Positions 18,019 to 26,889 of a stretch of DNA of 64,000 nt are shown in pieces. Each line of letters opens with the position of its first letter. The stretch's first letter is position 1. Location: NCBI RefSeq assembly GCF_014656295.1, contig NZ_BNCD01000017.1, forward strand, positions 111,895 through 175,894, in the 5' to 3' direction. The position numbers and the translations under genes are program-made. Under the pieces are notes generated by a model. It worked only from the letters and a program-made list of their open reading frames with translations. It did no database searches and was not told the DNA's origin. Origin of the DNA: Streptomyces sulfonofaciens. GTDB taxonomy: Bacteria; Actinomycetota; Actinomycetes; Streptomycetales; Streptomycetaceae.

Positions 18019-19097
18019 ACGGTGACCTCCACCGCGGCGGGGACACGGTCGGCGGACGTCCAGCGGCCGAGTGCCATCTCGGCCGTGATGCCCGGGCCGA
18101 ATCCGGCGAGCAGACCTCGGGCGCCGTGCTCGGCGCCGCCCTCCTCGAACAGCCTGCGCAGCGCGTCCAGGACGACGGCGCTGGCGATGTTCCCGTACTC
18201 CGTGAGCGTCTCCCTGCTGAAGCGGAACGCCTTGGGCGGTACCCGAAGGTACTTGGTGAGGTCGTCCAGGATTCTCGGGCCACCGGCATGGATGATGTAG
18301 AAGTCCAGGTCGGAGGCGTCCCAGCCGTGGAGTCCCGCGAGCTGTTTGAGTGCGGGAGCGAGCGGTTCCATGGTGCCTGGCACCCGTTTGTCCAGCAGGA
18401 AGTGGAACCCTGTCTCACGGACGTCGTAGGCGATCCAGTCCTCCGTCTTCGGGATCAGGTAGGAGCCGTTGCGCTCCAGTTGGACACCGGTACCGCCGCT
18501 GCCGCGCACCACGGCCGCCGCGATCCCGTCGCCGAACAGCCCGTTGGAGAGCAGCGAGCCCACGCCGAGATCGGTCGGCTGGTAGCACAGCGAGCAGAAC
18601 TCGCAGGCGACGATCAGCGCGTTCTTCTCCGGGTAGGCGGTGCAGAAGTCGTGGGCGCGGTTGATCGCGGCACCACCGGCGGCGCAGCCGAGCTGGGCGA
18701 TCGGTATCTGCCGGGTGTTGCTGGGGAAGTCGAGCACATTGATCAGCCAGGCGGTCAGCGACGGCATCATGAAGCCGGTGCACGACACGTAGATGATCAC
18801 GTCGATGTCGGCCGGGGTGAGGTCCGCGTCGTCCAGGGCGCTCAGCACGACGCCGGGCACCCGCGCCTTGGCCTCCGCCTCGTAGAGCTTGTTGCGCTGT
18901 TCGAAGCCCGGGTGCTTCAGGGTCTCCGAAATGGGTTGCACGATGTGCCGGGTCAGTACGCCGGTGTTCCCGATGAGCCGCAGGGCCAGGGGGAGTTGGG
19001 GATGGTTGGCGTGGTGGGCCCGCGCGAGTTCGAGCGTCTCCTCCATGGTGATGACGTGTTCCGGCACGGAGACCGTTGGTTTGCACAAGGTGGCCAT
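18015..19097 (-). CDS. rppA: 1,3,6,8-tetrahydroxynaphthalene synthase (type III polyketide synthase)
   Basis: The 360-residue chalcone-synthase-like enzyme condenses five malonyl-CoA into 1,3,6,8-tetrahydroxynaphthalene, the precursor of flaviolin and melanin-like pigments. The catalytic triad is visible: Cys138 in AQLGCAAGG, His270 in FYIIHAGG and Asn303 in TEYGNIAS. Cys106 (VSCTGF), characteristic of bacterial THN synthases, is also present. The ATG at 19097 was chosen because residue numbers then match characterised RppA and AGAAGG lies upstream; the longer frame to 19145 lacks a good site. It heads the rppA-P450-cupin operon, with a 4-bp overlap to the P450. Confidence 0.97.
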   Translation of the reverse strand: MATLCKPTVSVPEHVITMEETLELARAHHANHPQLPLALRLIGNTGVLTRHIVQPISETLKHPGFEQRNKLYEAEAKARVPGVVLSALDDADLTPADIDVIIYVSCTGFMMPSLTAWLINVLDFPSNTRQIPIAQLGCAAGGAAINRAHDFCTAYPEKNALIVACEFCSLCYQPTDLGVGSLLSNGLFGDGIAAAVVRGSGGTGVQLERNGSYLIPKTEDWIAYDVRETGFHFLLDKRVPGTMEPLAPALKQLAGLHGWDASDLDFYIIHAGGPRILDDLTKYLRVPPKAFRFSRETLTEYGNIASAVVLDALRRLFEEGGAEHGARGLLAGFGPGITAEMALGRWTSADRVPAAVEVTV

Positions 19098-19234
19098 AAG
19101 CGTGAGCCTTCTCTCGCCCCCCGAGTGTGAAGGTGGTGTCCCCACGATCTCCTGAGCCGGCGTGGATATCGCGCCGGACTACTCCAGATTGGGAACACCG
19201 CGGGCCGCGGGCCGCAGGAACGGGCCGCGGCGCT

Positions 19235-19723
19235 CTAGCGGAGGTCGGCCGGCGTCGGACGGTCCCGGCCTGCCTCCGCGTCCTGTCCGTACCGCCGCTC
19301 CCAGACGCGGCGGATGTCCTCGACGAGCGCGGCGCGGGAGCGCGCGCTCGGCACGGGGTGGAGCAGGATCAGTTCGTAGTGTCTGCGGTCGATGCCGCCC
19401 GGGCGGTGCCGCCACCGCCCGTGGTCGTGCCGCACCGTCAGGTCCCGCGCGCAGCCCGAGGCCGCCCATCGGTCGGCGAAGGGCGCGAACCGCCGGTCGA
19501 TGCCCGGCGGACCGCCGTGTGGGCGCCCGCTGCCGAGCAGCAGTCCGACCCCGCCGTACGTCTGCACCGGTGCGAACGGCACCGCGGCCCTGGCGGGGGA
19601 GCGCTGCGCCAGGGCGGGCGGCGGATCGTCGAGGACGGCGTAGGTGGCGGGCACCGCGACGGTCAGTACGGCGAACGCCGCACCTGCGATGGCCAGGCGC
19701 GTACGCGGGTGACGGAACCGCAT
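19235..19723 (-). CDS. Putative exported protein of unknown function
   Basis: The 162-residue product has a plausible signal peptide (basic MRFRHPRTR, then AIAGAAFAVLTVAVPATYA, cleavage near residue 30). The mature part is rich in Arg, His and Gly and contains no domain that I recognise. It is on the same strand as rppA, 137 bp upstream of it, so it could be read from the same promoter, but no functional link is evident. GAGGA precedes the ATG. Codon use looks normal for the region. Confidence 0.6.
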   Translation of the reverse strand: MRFRHPRTRLAIAGAAFAVLTVAVPATYAVLDDPPPALAQRSPARAAVPFAPVQTYGGVGLLLGSGRPHGGPPGIDRRFAPFADRWAASGCARDLTVRHDHGRWRHRPGGIDRRHYELILLHPVPSARSRAALVEDIRRVWERRYGQDAEAGRDRPTPADLR

Positions 19724-19814
19724 CTTCGGGGATCCTCACTGCTCGTCGGCTGGGTGTCGCCCACTGTGGCAAGGAGCGAAGGCCGCGGATACCCCACGTT
19801 CGGAAGCTGACGGT

Positions 19815-19829
19815 CAAACCACTGGTTTG
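19815..19829. promoter_or_regulatory. 15-bp inverted repeat in an AT-rich promoter region
   Basis: CAAACCA-C-TGGTTTG is a perfect 7-1-7 inverted repeat, directly followed by the AT-rich sequence GTGTATATATTCAC. It lies 92 bp upstream of the exported protein gene (start 19723) in the gap 19724-20069, which otherwise holds no gene. It is a good candidate operator for the leftward unit that continues into rppA. Confidence 0.55.
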
Positions 19830-20069
19830 GTGTATATATTCACAAGACAGTCATCTAGGACAACCGGCTCCACCGGTCATGATGGATACGGGCTCGATCG
19901 TGACCGTTCCGTCGTGGTCGATCCCGGTCACGGGCGTGGCGGCGCCTGGGTGTGGCCTGGCGGCGCGGGTGTGGCGGTCGCGGGTACGGGCGTGGCGACG
20001 CCGGGCGTGGGCCTGGCGTCCGGCACCGCCGCGTGCCGCCGGCTCGCCCTCGGGCGCCGCTGCCGCTCC

Positions 20070-20306
20070 TCAGGCGCGGCTGCCGCTGCTGTGCGCGATG
20101 CACGCCACGTCGATGCGGTCGGCCAGCTTCGCCAGCTCGATGGTGAGCGTGGCCACCGTGTCCTCGTCGAGGTCGTCCCGCCCGGAGTGCACCAGGTGCA
20201 GCCAGTGGCCCCCGACGGCACGGAGCAGCTTGCTGACGTCGGCGGCCGCCACGTGCAACTGGCCGTGGTGGTCGATGATCAGGGGCGGTGTCACTTCACG
20301 ACCCAC
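20070..20306 (-). CDS. Small conserved actinobacterial protein (probable DUF6213 family)
   Basis: The 78-residue protein starts MGREVTPPLIIDHHGQLHV and contains LLRAVGGHWLHLVHSGRDDLDEDTVATL, a pattern I associate with the Streptomyces DUF6213 family of unknown function. There is no signal or membrane segment. A GGGAGGG site precedes the GTG at 20306. A second GTG four codons later is possible. It stands alone, with the aldehyde dehydrogenase downstream after 137 bp on the opposite side of its start. Confidence 0.65.
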   Translation of the reverse strand: MGREVTPPLIIDHHGQLHVAAADVSKLLRAVGGHWLHLVHSGRDDLDEDTVATLTIELAKLADRIDVACIAHSSGSRA

Positions 20307-20443
20307 TGGACCCTCCCGGGAGGACGACGACCCTGTGGATCGTAACCGCTCCGGGCGCGTGCGACGCGCAGCAGCGCGCGTGCCGGGCGGCGTGCCGGAA
20401 ACCGGGTGCGCCGCGGGCGCCCGGTTCCCGGCCCGCGGCCCGC

Positions 20444-21838
20444 TCAGGCCCGCTGCCAGACGGTCGTGGTGTTGCAGAACTCGCGGATGCCGTGCCCCGA
20501 CAGCTCACGCCCGTAGCCGGAGCGCTTGACACCGCCGAACGGGAGGGCCGGGTGGGAGGCGGTCATGCCGTTGACGTACACGCCACCGGCCTGGAGGTCG
20601 CGCACGAAGCGCGCCACGTCGCCGTCGTCACGCGTCCAGACGTTGGAGCTCAGTCCGAACGGCGTGTCGTTGGCCAGCCGTACGGCGGCGTCGAGGTCCG
20701 GCACCCGGTAGAGCGAGGCCACGGGCCCGAACGCCTCCTCGTGGTGGATGCGCATCGCGTCGGTGACGTCCGCGAGCACCGTGGGGGCGTAGTACCAGCC
20801 GCGCTCGCCGAGTCCTTCGGGCCGCTGCCCGCCGCACAGGACCGCGGCCCCCCGCCCCACGGCGTCGTCGACCAGCTCCTCCAGGTCCGCACGGCCCCGT
20901 TCGCTGGACAACGGCCCGACGTCCGTGTCCTCGTCCATCGGGTCGCCCACCCGCAGCGCCCGCATCCGGTCGGTGAACAGCCGGGTGAACTCGTCGTAGA
21001 CGTCCGTGTGCACGATGAACCGCTTCGCAGCGATGCAGGACTGCCCGTTGTTCTGCACGCGCGCCGTCACCGCCGTCTGCGCGGCCTGCTCCAGGTCGGC
21101 CGACGGCATCACCACGAAGGGGTCGCTGCCGCCCAGCTCCAGCACCGTCTTCTTGACCTCGTCCCCGGCGATCGACGCCACCGAGCGGCCCGCGGGCTCG
21201 CTGCCGGTGAGCGTCGCCGCGGCCACCCGGGGGTCGCGCAGCACGTCCTCGACCGCCCCCGACCCGATGAGCAGGGTCTGGAAGCAGCCTTCGGGGAAGC
21301 TGGCCCTGCGGAACAGGTCCTCCAGGTAGAGCGCCGTCTGCGGCACGTTCGAGGCGTGCTTGAGCAGGCCCACGTTGCCCGCCATCAGGGCCGGCGCGGC
21401 GAACCTGACCACCTGCCAGAGCGGGAAGTTCCACGGCATCACGGCCAGCACCACGCCCAGCGGGCGGTACACCACCCGGACCCGGTCGGCCCCCGAGTCC
21501 GCCACGTCCGCGGCCGAGGGGTGCTCGTCCGCGAGCAGGGACTCGGCACGCCCCGCGTACCAGCGCATCGCCTTGACGCACTTCGCGACCTCCGCACGGG
21601 CCTGGGCGAGAGGCTTGCCCATTTCGGTGGTCATGACGCGCGCGACGTCCTGCTGGTCCTCCTCCAGCAGGTCGGCGGCGCGGCCGAGCAGCACCGCACG
21701 GTCGCCGAAGGTGGTGTTGCGGTAGGCGGCGAAGGCCGCGTCCGCGGTCGCGATCCGCTGTTCGACCTCCGCGGCGCTCAGGGCGTCGTAGGTCTTCAGC
21801 GTCTCGCCGCTGGCCGGGTTCACCGTCGCGATGGGCAT
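20444..21838 (-). CDS. gabD: NAD(P)-dependent succinate-semialdehyde dehydrogenase
   Basis: The 464-residue aldehyde dehydrogenase oxidises succinate semialdehyde to succinate, the last step of GABA breakdown. It has the catalytic glutamate Glu234 (TVLELGGSDP) and nucleophile Cys268 (NNGQSCIA). The cofactor segment is MPWNFPLWQV. The C-terminal YVNGMTASHPALPFGGVKRSGYGRE is typical of the SSADH branch. The ATG at 21838 follows GGAGGTCGTATCC. No GABA transaminase or permease is adjacent, so substrate assignment rests on family similarity. Confidence 0.9.
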   Translation of the reverse strand: MPIATVNPASGETLKTYDALSAAEVEQRIATADAAFAAYRNTTFGDRAVLLGRAADLLEEDQQDVARVMTTEMGKPLAQARAEVAKCVKAMRWYAGRAESLLADEHPSAADVADSGADRVRVVYRPLGVVLAVMPWNFPLWQVVRFAAPALMAGNVGLLKHASNVPQTALYLEDLFRRASFPEGCFQTLLIGSGAVEDVLRDPRVAAATLTGSEPAGRSVASIAGDEVKKTVLELGGSDPFVVMPSADLEQAAQTAVTARVQNNGQSCIAAKRFIVHTDVYDEFTRLFTDRMRALRVGDPMDEDTDVGPLSSERGRADLEELVDDAVGRGAAVLCGGQRPEGLGERGWYYAPTVLADVTDAMRIHHEEAFGPVASLYRVPDLDAAVRLANDTPFGLSSNVWTRDDGDVARFVRDLQAGGVYVNGMTASHPALPFGGVKRSGYGRELSGHGIREFCNTTTVWQRA

Positions 21839-22100
21839 GGATACGACCTCCTGGAGCCGGTACTTCGACCTTGACCCGGCGCACGGGAGTCCGCAAACGC
21901 GCCGCGTCCGGGGACGCCCCGCGTACCCGCCCGCACGCGACCCATGCGCGGCGGCACGGCAGGGGCCGGGGCGGCGCGCGGTGCGGGCGCGGGCGCGGCG
22001 TGCGGCGCGGGCCCGTGTGCGGCGCGGGCCCGTGTGCGGCGCGGGGACGGCCGGGCCGGCGGTGGCGCGGGCGCGGCGGGTCGCCGGCCTGGCTCGGGCC

Positions 22101-22595
22101 TCAGCGCGCGGCGACGTGTTCGGCCAGCCGGTCCAGGAACGCGGTCTGGGCCTTGACGATCCTCTCGCGGGCCCCCGCCAGCGGGAACCACGCGACCCGG
22201 TCGAGTTCGGGGAAGGCGGCGGTGCGGCCCGAGCCGCGCGGCCACTCCATGGTGAACGTTCCCGGGGTCACCGCCCGCGGATCGAGGTCCCCGCGCACGG
22301 CCCACGCGGTCACCACCTTCCCGCCGGACTGCCGGACCTCGCCCAGCGGCACGGGTTCGCCGTCCGGCGCGGGCAGCCCCAGCTCCTCGGCGAACTCGCG
22401 GCGGGCCGCCTCCCAGGGCTCCTCGGGCGGCTCGTACTCGCCCTTGGGCAGGGTCCACGCGCCGGCGTCGCGACGCGCCCAGAACGGGCCGCCCATATGG
22501 CCGAGCAGGACCTCCGCACGGTCCGCCGCCCCTCGGCCGGTGTCCTCGGGCGCCGGCCTGAACAGCAGGAGCCCGGCGCTGCGCTTCTCCGTCAT
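22101..22595 (-). CDS. NUDIX hydrolase
   Basis: The 164-residue protein contains a complete NUDIX box (GEYEPPEEPWEAARREFAEE followed by LGL), with the REFAEE glutamates that bind metal. The preceding AWTLPKGEYE and following WFPLAGARERIVKAQTAFLDRL resemble the diadenosine polyphosphate/8-oxo-dGTP branch (DUF4916-free, about 160 residues). Exact substrate is not readable. The ATG at 22595 directly precedes the first beta strand KRSAGLLLFR. It lies 78 bp downstream of the ligase gene on the same strand, so the two may be cotranscribed and share a DNA-maintenance role, which is inference. Confidence 0.88.
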   Translation of the reverse strand: MTEKRSAGLLLFRPAPEDTGRGAADRAEVLLGHMGGPFWARRDAGAWTLPKGEYEPPEEPWEAARREFAEELGLPAPDGEPVPLGEVRQSGGKVVTAWAVRGDLDPRAVTPGTFTMEWPRGSGRTAAFPELDRVAWFPLAGARERIVKAQTAFLDRLAEHVAAR

Positions 22596-22673
22596 GCCTC
22601 CAGTGTGGGGGCTCGCGGTGCCCCGGGCCCCGGCCGCGGTCGCGCGGGGCGTCCGGGCGTCGCCAGCCTGGCG

Positions 22674-24209
22674 TCAGGGGTGCGCGGCGAGGACCGTCTC
22701 CACCGTGTCCGCCTGCTCCGGGGTCTTGTCCTCCCGGTAGCGCACCACCCGCGCGAAGCGGAGCGTGACACCCGCCGGATACCGGGTGGACCGCTGGAGT
22801 CCGTCGTAGGCGATCTCCACCACCAGTTCCGGACGGACCGTCACCACATGGCCGTCGTCGTCCAGCGCGAGCGCCCGCAGCCGCTCGGTCTGCCAGGCGA
22901 GCATCCTGTCCGTCAGGCCCTTGAAGGTCTTGCCGAGCATGGCGAACGAGCCGTCCGCAGCCCGCGCGCCCAGGTGCAGGTTGGACAGCGTGCCGGTACG
23001 CCTGCCGTGACCCCACTCGGCGGCCAGCACGACCAGGTCCAGGGTGTGCACGGGCTTGACCTTCAGCCAGGAGGCGCCGCGCCGGCCCGCGCGGTACGCG
23101 GCGTCCATGGCCTTGACCACCACGCCTTCGTGGCCGCGCGCCAGGGTCTCGGCGAGGAACGCCTCCGCGGCACGGCGCGACGGGCCGTCGGCCGGGTCGG
23201 GCACCACGGTGCGCCGGACCCGCATCGGCTCCGGGACGAGCCGCGCCAGCTCCTCGTGGCGCCGGTCGAACGGCAGCGCCAGCAGGTCGCGGCCGTCGAC
23301 GGACAGCGCGTCGAAGAAGACCGGTGACACCGGGAGCGCCGCGGCCGCCGTCGCCACGTCCAGGCGGGAGCCGACCCGCCCCGCGATGTCCTGGAAGGCG
23401 CGCGGGCGGCCGTCGTCGTCCAGCGCGAGCACCTCGCCGTCCAGGATGAAGCTCTCGGCCCCGCACTCCAGCGCCGCGGCGGTGACCTCGGGCAGGCGTT
23501 CGGTGATGTCGTCCAGGGTGCGGGTGTAGACGCGCACCGTGCCGCCCTGCCGGTGCACCTGGACGCGGATGCCGTCCAGTTTCTCCTCCACCGCGCACGG
23601 TCCGAGCCGGTCCAGCGCGTCGCCGACCGATGCCGCGCTCCTGGCCAGCATCGGCTGCACCGGGCGGCCCACGGTGAGCCGGAAGTCCTCCAGCGCCCGC
23701 GGGCCACCGGCCAGCAGTGCCTCGGCCACCGCCGGCAGGGAGCCCGCCAGCATCACCGCCCGCCGTACCTCCGCCGCCGGTGCGCCGGTGGCCTGCGCGA
23801 GGCCCTCGACGGCCAGCGCGTCCAGGGCACCCTGGCGCACCTCGCCGGTGAGCAGTCCGATCAGGAAGCGCTGCTCGTCCGCCGTGGCCGCGCCCAGCAG
23901 CGCCGCCACCAGGCGGCGGCGCTCTGCGCCGGCGCCGGCGCCGGCGACCGTACCGAGCCGGGTCAGGGCGGCGTCCACCTCGCGCACGGTCAGGGCCGGG
24001 TCCGGTGCGGGCGGCACCGGGTGCCGCAGCACGCTCCAGCCGATGCCGAGCCGGCCCTGCGGCAGCCGGCCGGCGAGGTAGGGGATGACCACCGGCACGT
24101 CCGCGGGCTCGGCGTCCCGGAACAGCTCGGCCAGCAGGGCGGTCTTGCGGGACCGTGCCGAGGTGGCGGCGACGTCCCGGGAGACCTGGGCCAGCCGGGC
24201 GAACAGCAT
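22674..24209 (-). CDS. ligB: ATP-dependent DNA ligase, LigB type
   Basis: The 511-residue ligase seals DNA nicks with ATP. The adenylated lysine is Lys210 in the motif VEEKLDGIR. Other nucleotidyltransferase motifs visible are ILDGEVLALD, the EGVVVK segment with its Lys, and SWLKVKP. An N-terminal DNA-binding domain spans residues 1-190 and a C-terminal OB-fold ends the protein. This is the stand-alone mycobacterial LigB type, not LigD, since no polymerase or nuclease domain is present. The ATG at 24209 was preferred to a GTG five codons upstream because MLFARLAQVS is the usual N-terminus. Ku is encoded 30 kb away. Confidence 0.92.
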   Translation of the reverse strand: MLFARLAQVSRDVAATSARSRKTALLAELFRDAEPADVPVVIPYLAGRLPQGRLGIGWSVLRHPVPPAPDPALTVREVDAALTRLGTVAGAGAGAERRRLVAALLGAATADEQRFLIGLLTGEVRQGALDALAVEGLAQATGAPAAEVRRAVMLAGSLPAVAEALLAGGPRALEDFRLTVGRPVQPMLARSAASVGDALDRLGPCAVEEKLDGIRVQVHRQGGTVRVYTRTLDDITERLPEVTAAALECGAESFILDGEVLALDDDGRPRAFQDIAGRVGSRLDVATAAAALPVSPVFFDALSVDGRDLLALPFDRRHEELARLVPEPMRVRRTVVPDPADGPSRRAAEAFLAETLARGHEGVVVKAMDAAYRAGRRGASWLKVKPVHTLDLVVLAAEWGHGRRTGTLSNLHLGARAADGSFAMLGKTFKGLTDRMLAWQTERLRALALDDDGHVVTVRPELVVEIAYDGLQRSTRYPAGVTLRFARVVRYREDKTPEQADTVETVLAAHP

Positions 24210-24576
24210 GCAGCCATCGTGCACCCCCGCTCGCCGTGGCGCCCAGCCGTGCCGGTGTGCCCGGCGGGTTGAGGAAACTTTTGCCGATGGCTTGATAGCG
24301 GTGGGTCCGGCGGGGTGGGCGCCACCGCGGCCCTGGGGGAGCGGGGGCTCGGAAGACCCCGGTGCCCGGGGTGCGGAACCGTGGACGGCTGGAATGCAGC
24401 GGTAACGGGGCCGGGGTTGTCAAGGCCACGTTGACCTTCGTAGCCCCCGTGACCCACGCTCGTAACATAGGTGCTGGATACAACTGATTCCGCGGTCCGG
24501 CAGCCTCGGGGGCATCGCCCCTGGTCATTGAGGTGCCCGAGGTCCGGGCGTGGAATCATGATCGGGAGGAAACGGG
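24210..24576. other. Divergent promoter region of ligB and asnB
   Basis: No gene is seen. The segment GTCAA-N7-TTGAC (24419-24435) is a perfect 5-bp inverted repeat and may be an operator for asnB. The rightmost 100 bp is less GC-rich than the rest, as expected for a promoter, but I cannot assign firm -35 and -10 boxes. Confidence 0.4.
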
Positions 24577-26418
24577 ATGTGTGGCATCACCGGCTGGGTC
24601 TCCTTCGACCGTGACTTGGCGGCTTCCGCCGAGACATTGGATGCAATGACGGAGACGATGTCCTGCCGGGGCCCCGACGACCGGGGTACGTGGATCGGCG
24701 GGCCCGCCGGGCTCGGACATCGCAGGCTTGCGATCATCGACCTGCCGGGCGGCCGCCAGCCGATGAGCGAGGAGACGCCCGAGGGCACCGTCGCCCTCGT
24801 CTACTCCGGGGAGGCGTACAACTTCACGGAGCTGCGCCGCGAGCTGACCGGCCGCGGCCACCGGTTCAAGACCGACTCGGACACCGAGGTCGTGCTGCAC
24901 GGCTACCTCGAGTGGGGCGAGGCCGTGGCCGAGCGGCTCAACGGCATGTACGCCTTCGCGATCTGGGACGCCCGGCGCGACAAGCTGGTGATGATCCGCG
25001 ACCGCATGGGCATCAAGCCCTTCTACTACTACGAGACGCCGGACGGCGTGCTGTTCGGCTCCGAGCCCAAGGCCATCCTGGCCAACCCGCTGGCCCGTTC
25101 CCGGGTCACCCTGGACGGCCTGCGGGAGCTGTTCACCTTCGTCAAGACGCCCGGCCACGCGGTCTGGGACGGCATGCACGAGGTGGAGCCCGGCACGGTC
25201 GTCACCGTGGACCGCACCGGCCTGCGCCGGCACGTCTACTGGCAGCTCGAGACCCGGCCGCACACGGATGACCGCGACGCCTCCATCGCGCGGGTGCGCG
25301 AGCTGCTCGACGACATCGTGCGCCGTCAGCTCGTCTCGGACGTGCCGCGCTGCACCCTGCTCTCCGGCGGCCTCGACTCGTCCGCGATGACCGCACTGGC
25401 CGCCCGGATGCTCGGCGAGCAGGGCGAGCGGGTGCGCAGCTTCGCGGTGGACTTCGTCGGCCAGGCGGAGAACTTCGTCGCCGACGAGCTGCGCCTGACG
25501 CCTGACACGCCGTTCGTGCACGACGTGGCGCGCGAGTCGGGCACCGACCACCGGGACATCGTGCTGGACTCCAACGCGCTGGCCGACCCCGAGGTGCGGG
25601 CCCGGGTGATCCGCGCCCGTGACATCCCGGCCGGCCTGGGCGACATGGACGCCTCGCTCTACCTGCTCTTCAAGGCCATCCGCGAGCACTCCACGGTGGC
25701 CCTGTCGGGTGAGTCCGCGGACGAGGTGTTCGGCGGCTACCTGCAGTTCTTCGACGAGGAGGCCCGCAAGGCGGACACCTTCCCCTGGCTGGTCCGCTTC
25801 CAGCAGCACTTCGGCGACGACGCCGGTGTGCTGCGCAAGGACCTGACCGCGTCGCTCGACCTGGGCGCGTACATCGCCGACAGCTACCAGCAGGCGATAG
25901 CCGGTGTGCAGCGGCTCGAAGGCGAGAGCGACTTCGAGTTCCGGATGCGCAAGATCTGCCACCAGCACCTGACCCGTTTCGTGCGGGTGCTGCTGGACCG
26001 CAAGGACCGCGCCAGCATGGCCGTCGGGCTGGAGGTCCGGGTGCCGTTCTGCGACCACCGCCTCGTCGAGTACGTCTACAACACCCCCTGGTCCCTGAAG
26101 TCGTTCGACGGACGGGAGAAGAGCCTGCTGCGCGAGGCCACCGCCGACCTGCTGCCGCGCTCGGTGTACGACCGGGTCAAGAGCCCCTACCCGTCCACCC
26201 AGGACCCGAAGTACGCGATCGCCCTCCAGGAGCATGCCAAGGAGCTGCTGTCCCGCCCCTCCCACCAGGTCTTCGACGTCATCGACGCCGGCCTGGTGGA
26301 GCGTGCCGCGTTCCGCGACGCCCCGCAGATCAGCCAGGCGTCCCGGCGCGGCCTGGAGCGCACGCTCGACCTCGCGCTCTGGCTGGACATGTACAAGCCG
26401 GAACTCGTCCTGAGCTGA
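24577..26418 (+). CDS. asnB: Asparagine synthetase (glutamine-hydrolysing)
   Basis: The 613-residue enzyme converts aspartate, glutamine and ATP to asparagine. Cys2 is the N-terminal nucleophile of the glutaminase domain (MCGITGWV), which includes RGPDDRG and GHRRLAIIDL. The synthetase PP-loop SGGLDSS is at about residues 263-269, and GESADEVFGGY follows. The ATG at 24577 comes after GGGAGGAAACGGG and is fixed by the required Cys2. The gene is followed by a large hairpin and is probably monocistronic. Some close relatives act in cell-wall or natural-product amidation rather than asparagine supply, so the substrate is likely but not certain. Confidence 0.93.
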   Translation: MCGITGWVSFDRDLAASAETLDAMTETMSCRGPDDRGTWIGGPAGLGHRRLAIIDLPGGRQPMSEETPEGTVALVYSGEAYNFTELRRELTGRGHRFKTDSDTEVVLHGYLEWGEAVAERLNGMYAFAIWDARRDKLVMIRDRMGIKPFYYYETPDGVLFGSEPKAILANPLARSRVTLDGLRELFTFVKTPGHAVWDGMHEVEPGTVVTVDRTGLRRHVYWQLETRPHTDDRDASIARVRELLDDIVRRQLVSDVPRCTLLSGGLDSSAMTALAARMLGEQGERVRSFAVDFVGQAENFVADELRLTPDTPFVHDVARESGTDHRDIVLDSNALADPEVRARVIRARDIPAGLGDMDASLYLLFKAIREHSTVALSGESADEVFGGYLQFFDEEARKADTFPWLVRFQQHFGDDAGVLRKDLTASLDLGAYIADSYQQAIAGVQRLEGESDFEFRMRKICHQHLTRFVRVLLDRKDRASMAVGLEVRVPFCDHRLVEYVYNTPWSLKSFDGREKSLLREATADLLPRSVYDRVKSPYPSTQDPKYAIALQEHAKELLSRPSHQVFDVIDAGLVERAAFRDAPQISQASRRGLERTLDLALWLDMYKPELVLS

Positions 26419-26424
26419 TCGCAC

Positions 26425-26492
26425 CGCACCCGGCCGGGACCGGCGCCCGGCCGGGAACGCCCCCGGCCGGGCGCGGGCCCCGGCCGGGTGCG
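26425..26492 (+). terminator. Terminator hairpin cluster after asnB
   Basis: CGCACCCGGCCGGG (26425-26438) pairs perfectly with its complement at 26479-26492. The loop holds further copies of CCCGGCCGGG, so alternative stems are possible. It starts 6 bp after the asnB stop codon. Confidence 0.75.
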
Positions 26493-26571
26493 CGCGGCGC
26501 GGTCACGCGCCCCGGACGGCCGCGCGGGCCCGCGGACGGCGGACGGAGAGTCGGGCCATGTCCGTCTCCGA

Positions 26572-26655
26572 GCCGCGTCCCGCACCCGCCGGCCCGGCCG
26601 GGGCCGCGTCGTTGTCGGCGCGTCCTCGGCCGGGCCGGCGGGTGCGGGACGCGGC
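26572..26655. repeat. Perfect 29-bp inverted repeat with a 26-bp loop
   Basis: The left arm is 26572-26600 and the right arm is 26627-26655; they are exact reverse complements (cores GCACCCGCCGGCC and GGCCGGCGGGTGC). The structure lies between the asnB terminator and the MFS promoter, in a gene-free stretch of 471 bp. It could be a second terminator, a processed RNA hairpin, or the trace of a mobile element. No gene is seen inside. Confidence 0.9.
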
Positions 26656-26840
26656 ACTCCGCGGGGTGGGCGATCGCGCTGCTGCTCTCGTCGCTGATCG
26701 GCCTTCGGCGCCCGGGGGGTGCCGGCGCGGAGGGCCCGCAGGGAGCCGCAGGTCCCCGTGAGTGATCGCGCGCGTGGTCGGTCCGGGTGCGGCGCGAGCG
26801 CGTCCGACTCGTGGCGGCGCCCGTGTGTCGGGGATCATAT

Positions 26841-26876
26841 TAGACAGGTTAACTTTGCAGTTAGGCTGCCTATCTT
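26841..26876 (+). promoter_or_regulatory. Promoter and imperfect operator of the MFS transporter gene
   Basis: Within a markedly AT-rich patch, TTAACT (26849-26854) and TATCTT (26871-26876) form a -35/-10 pair with a 16-bp spacer. TAGACAGGTTAAC and GTTAGGCTGCCTA form an inverted repeat (10 of 13 positions) around the centre TTTGCA, and TAGGC-T-GCCTA (26862-26872) is itself palindromic. The ATG at 26890 is only 13 nt past the -10 box, so the transcript may be leaderless or nearly so. Confidence 0.6.
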
Positions 26877-26889
26877 TTATGCTGAGTGT

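Noticed and set aside
26558..26761. Short open frame across the 29-bp inverted repeat
   Set aside because: Its amino-acid content merely reflects the repeat arms, it has no ribosome site and no family match.
26862..26872. DmdR/IdeR iron box
   Set aside because: Only GTTAGGCT of the 19-bp consensus is matched; the flanks do not fit, so it is only listed as a possible operator.
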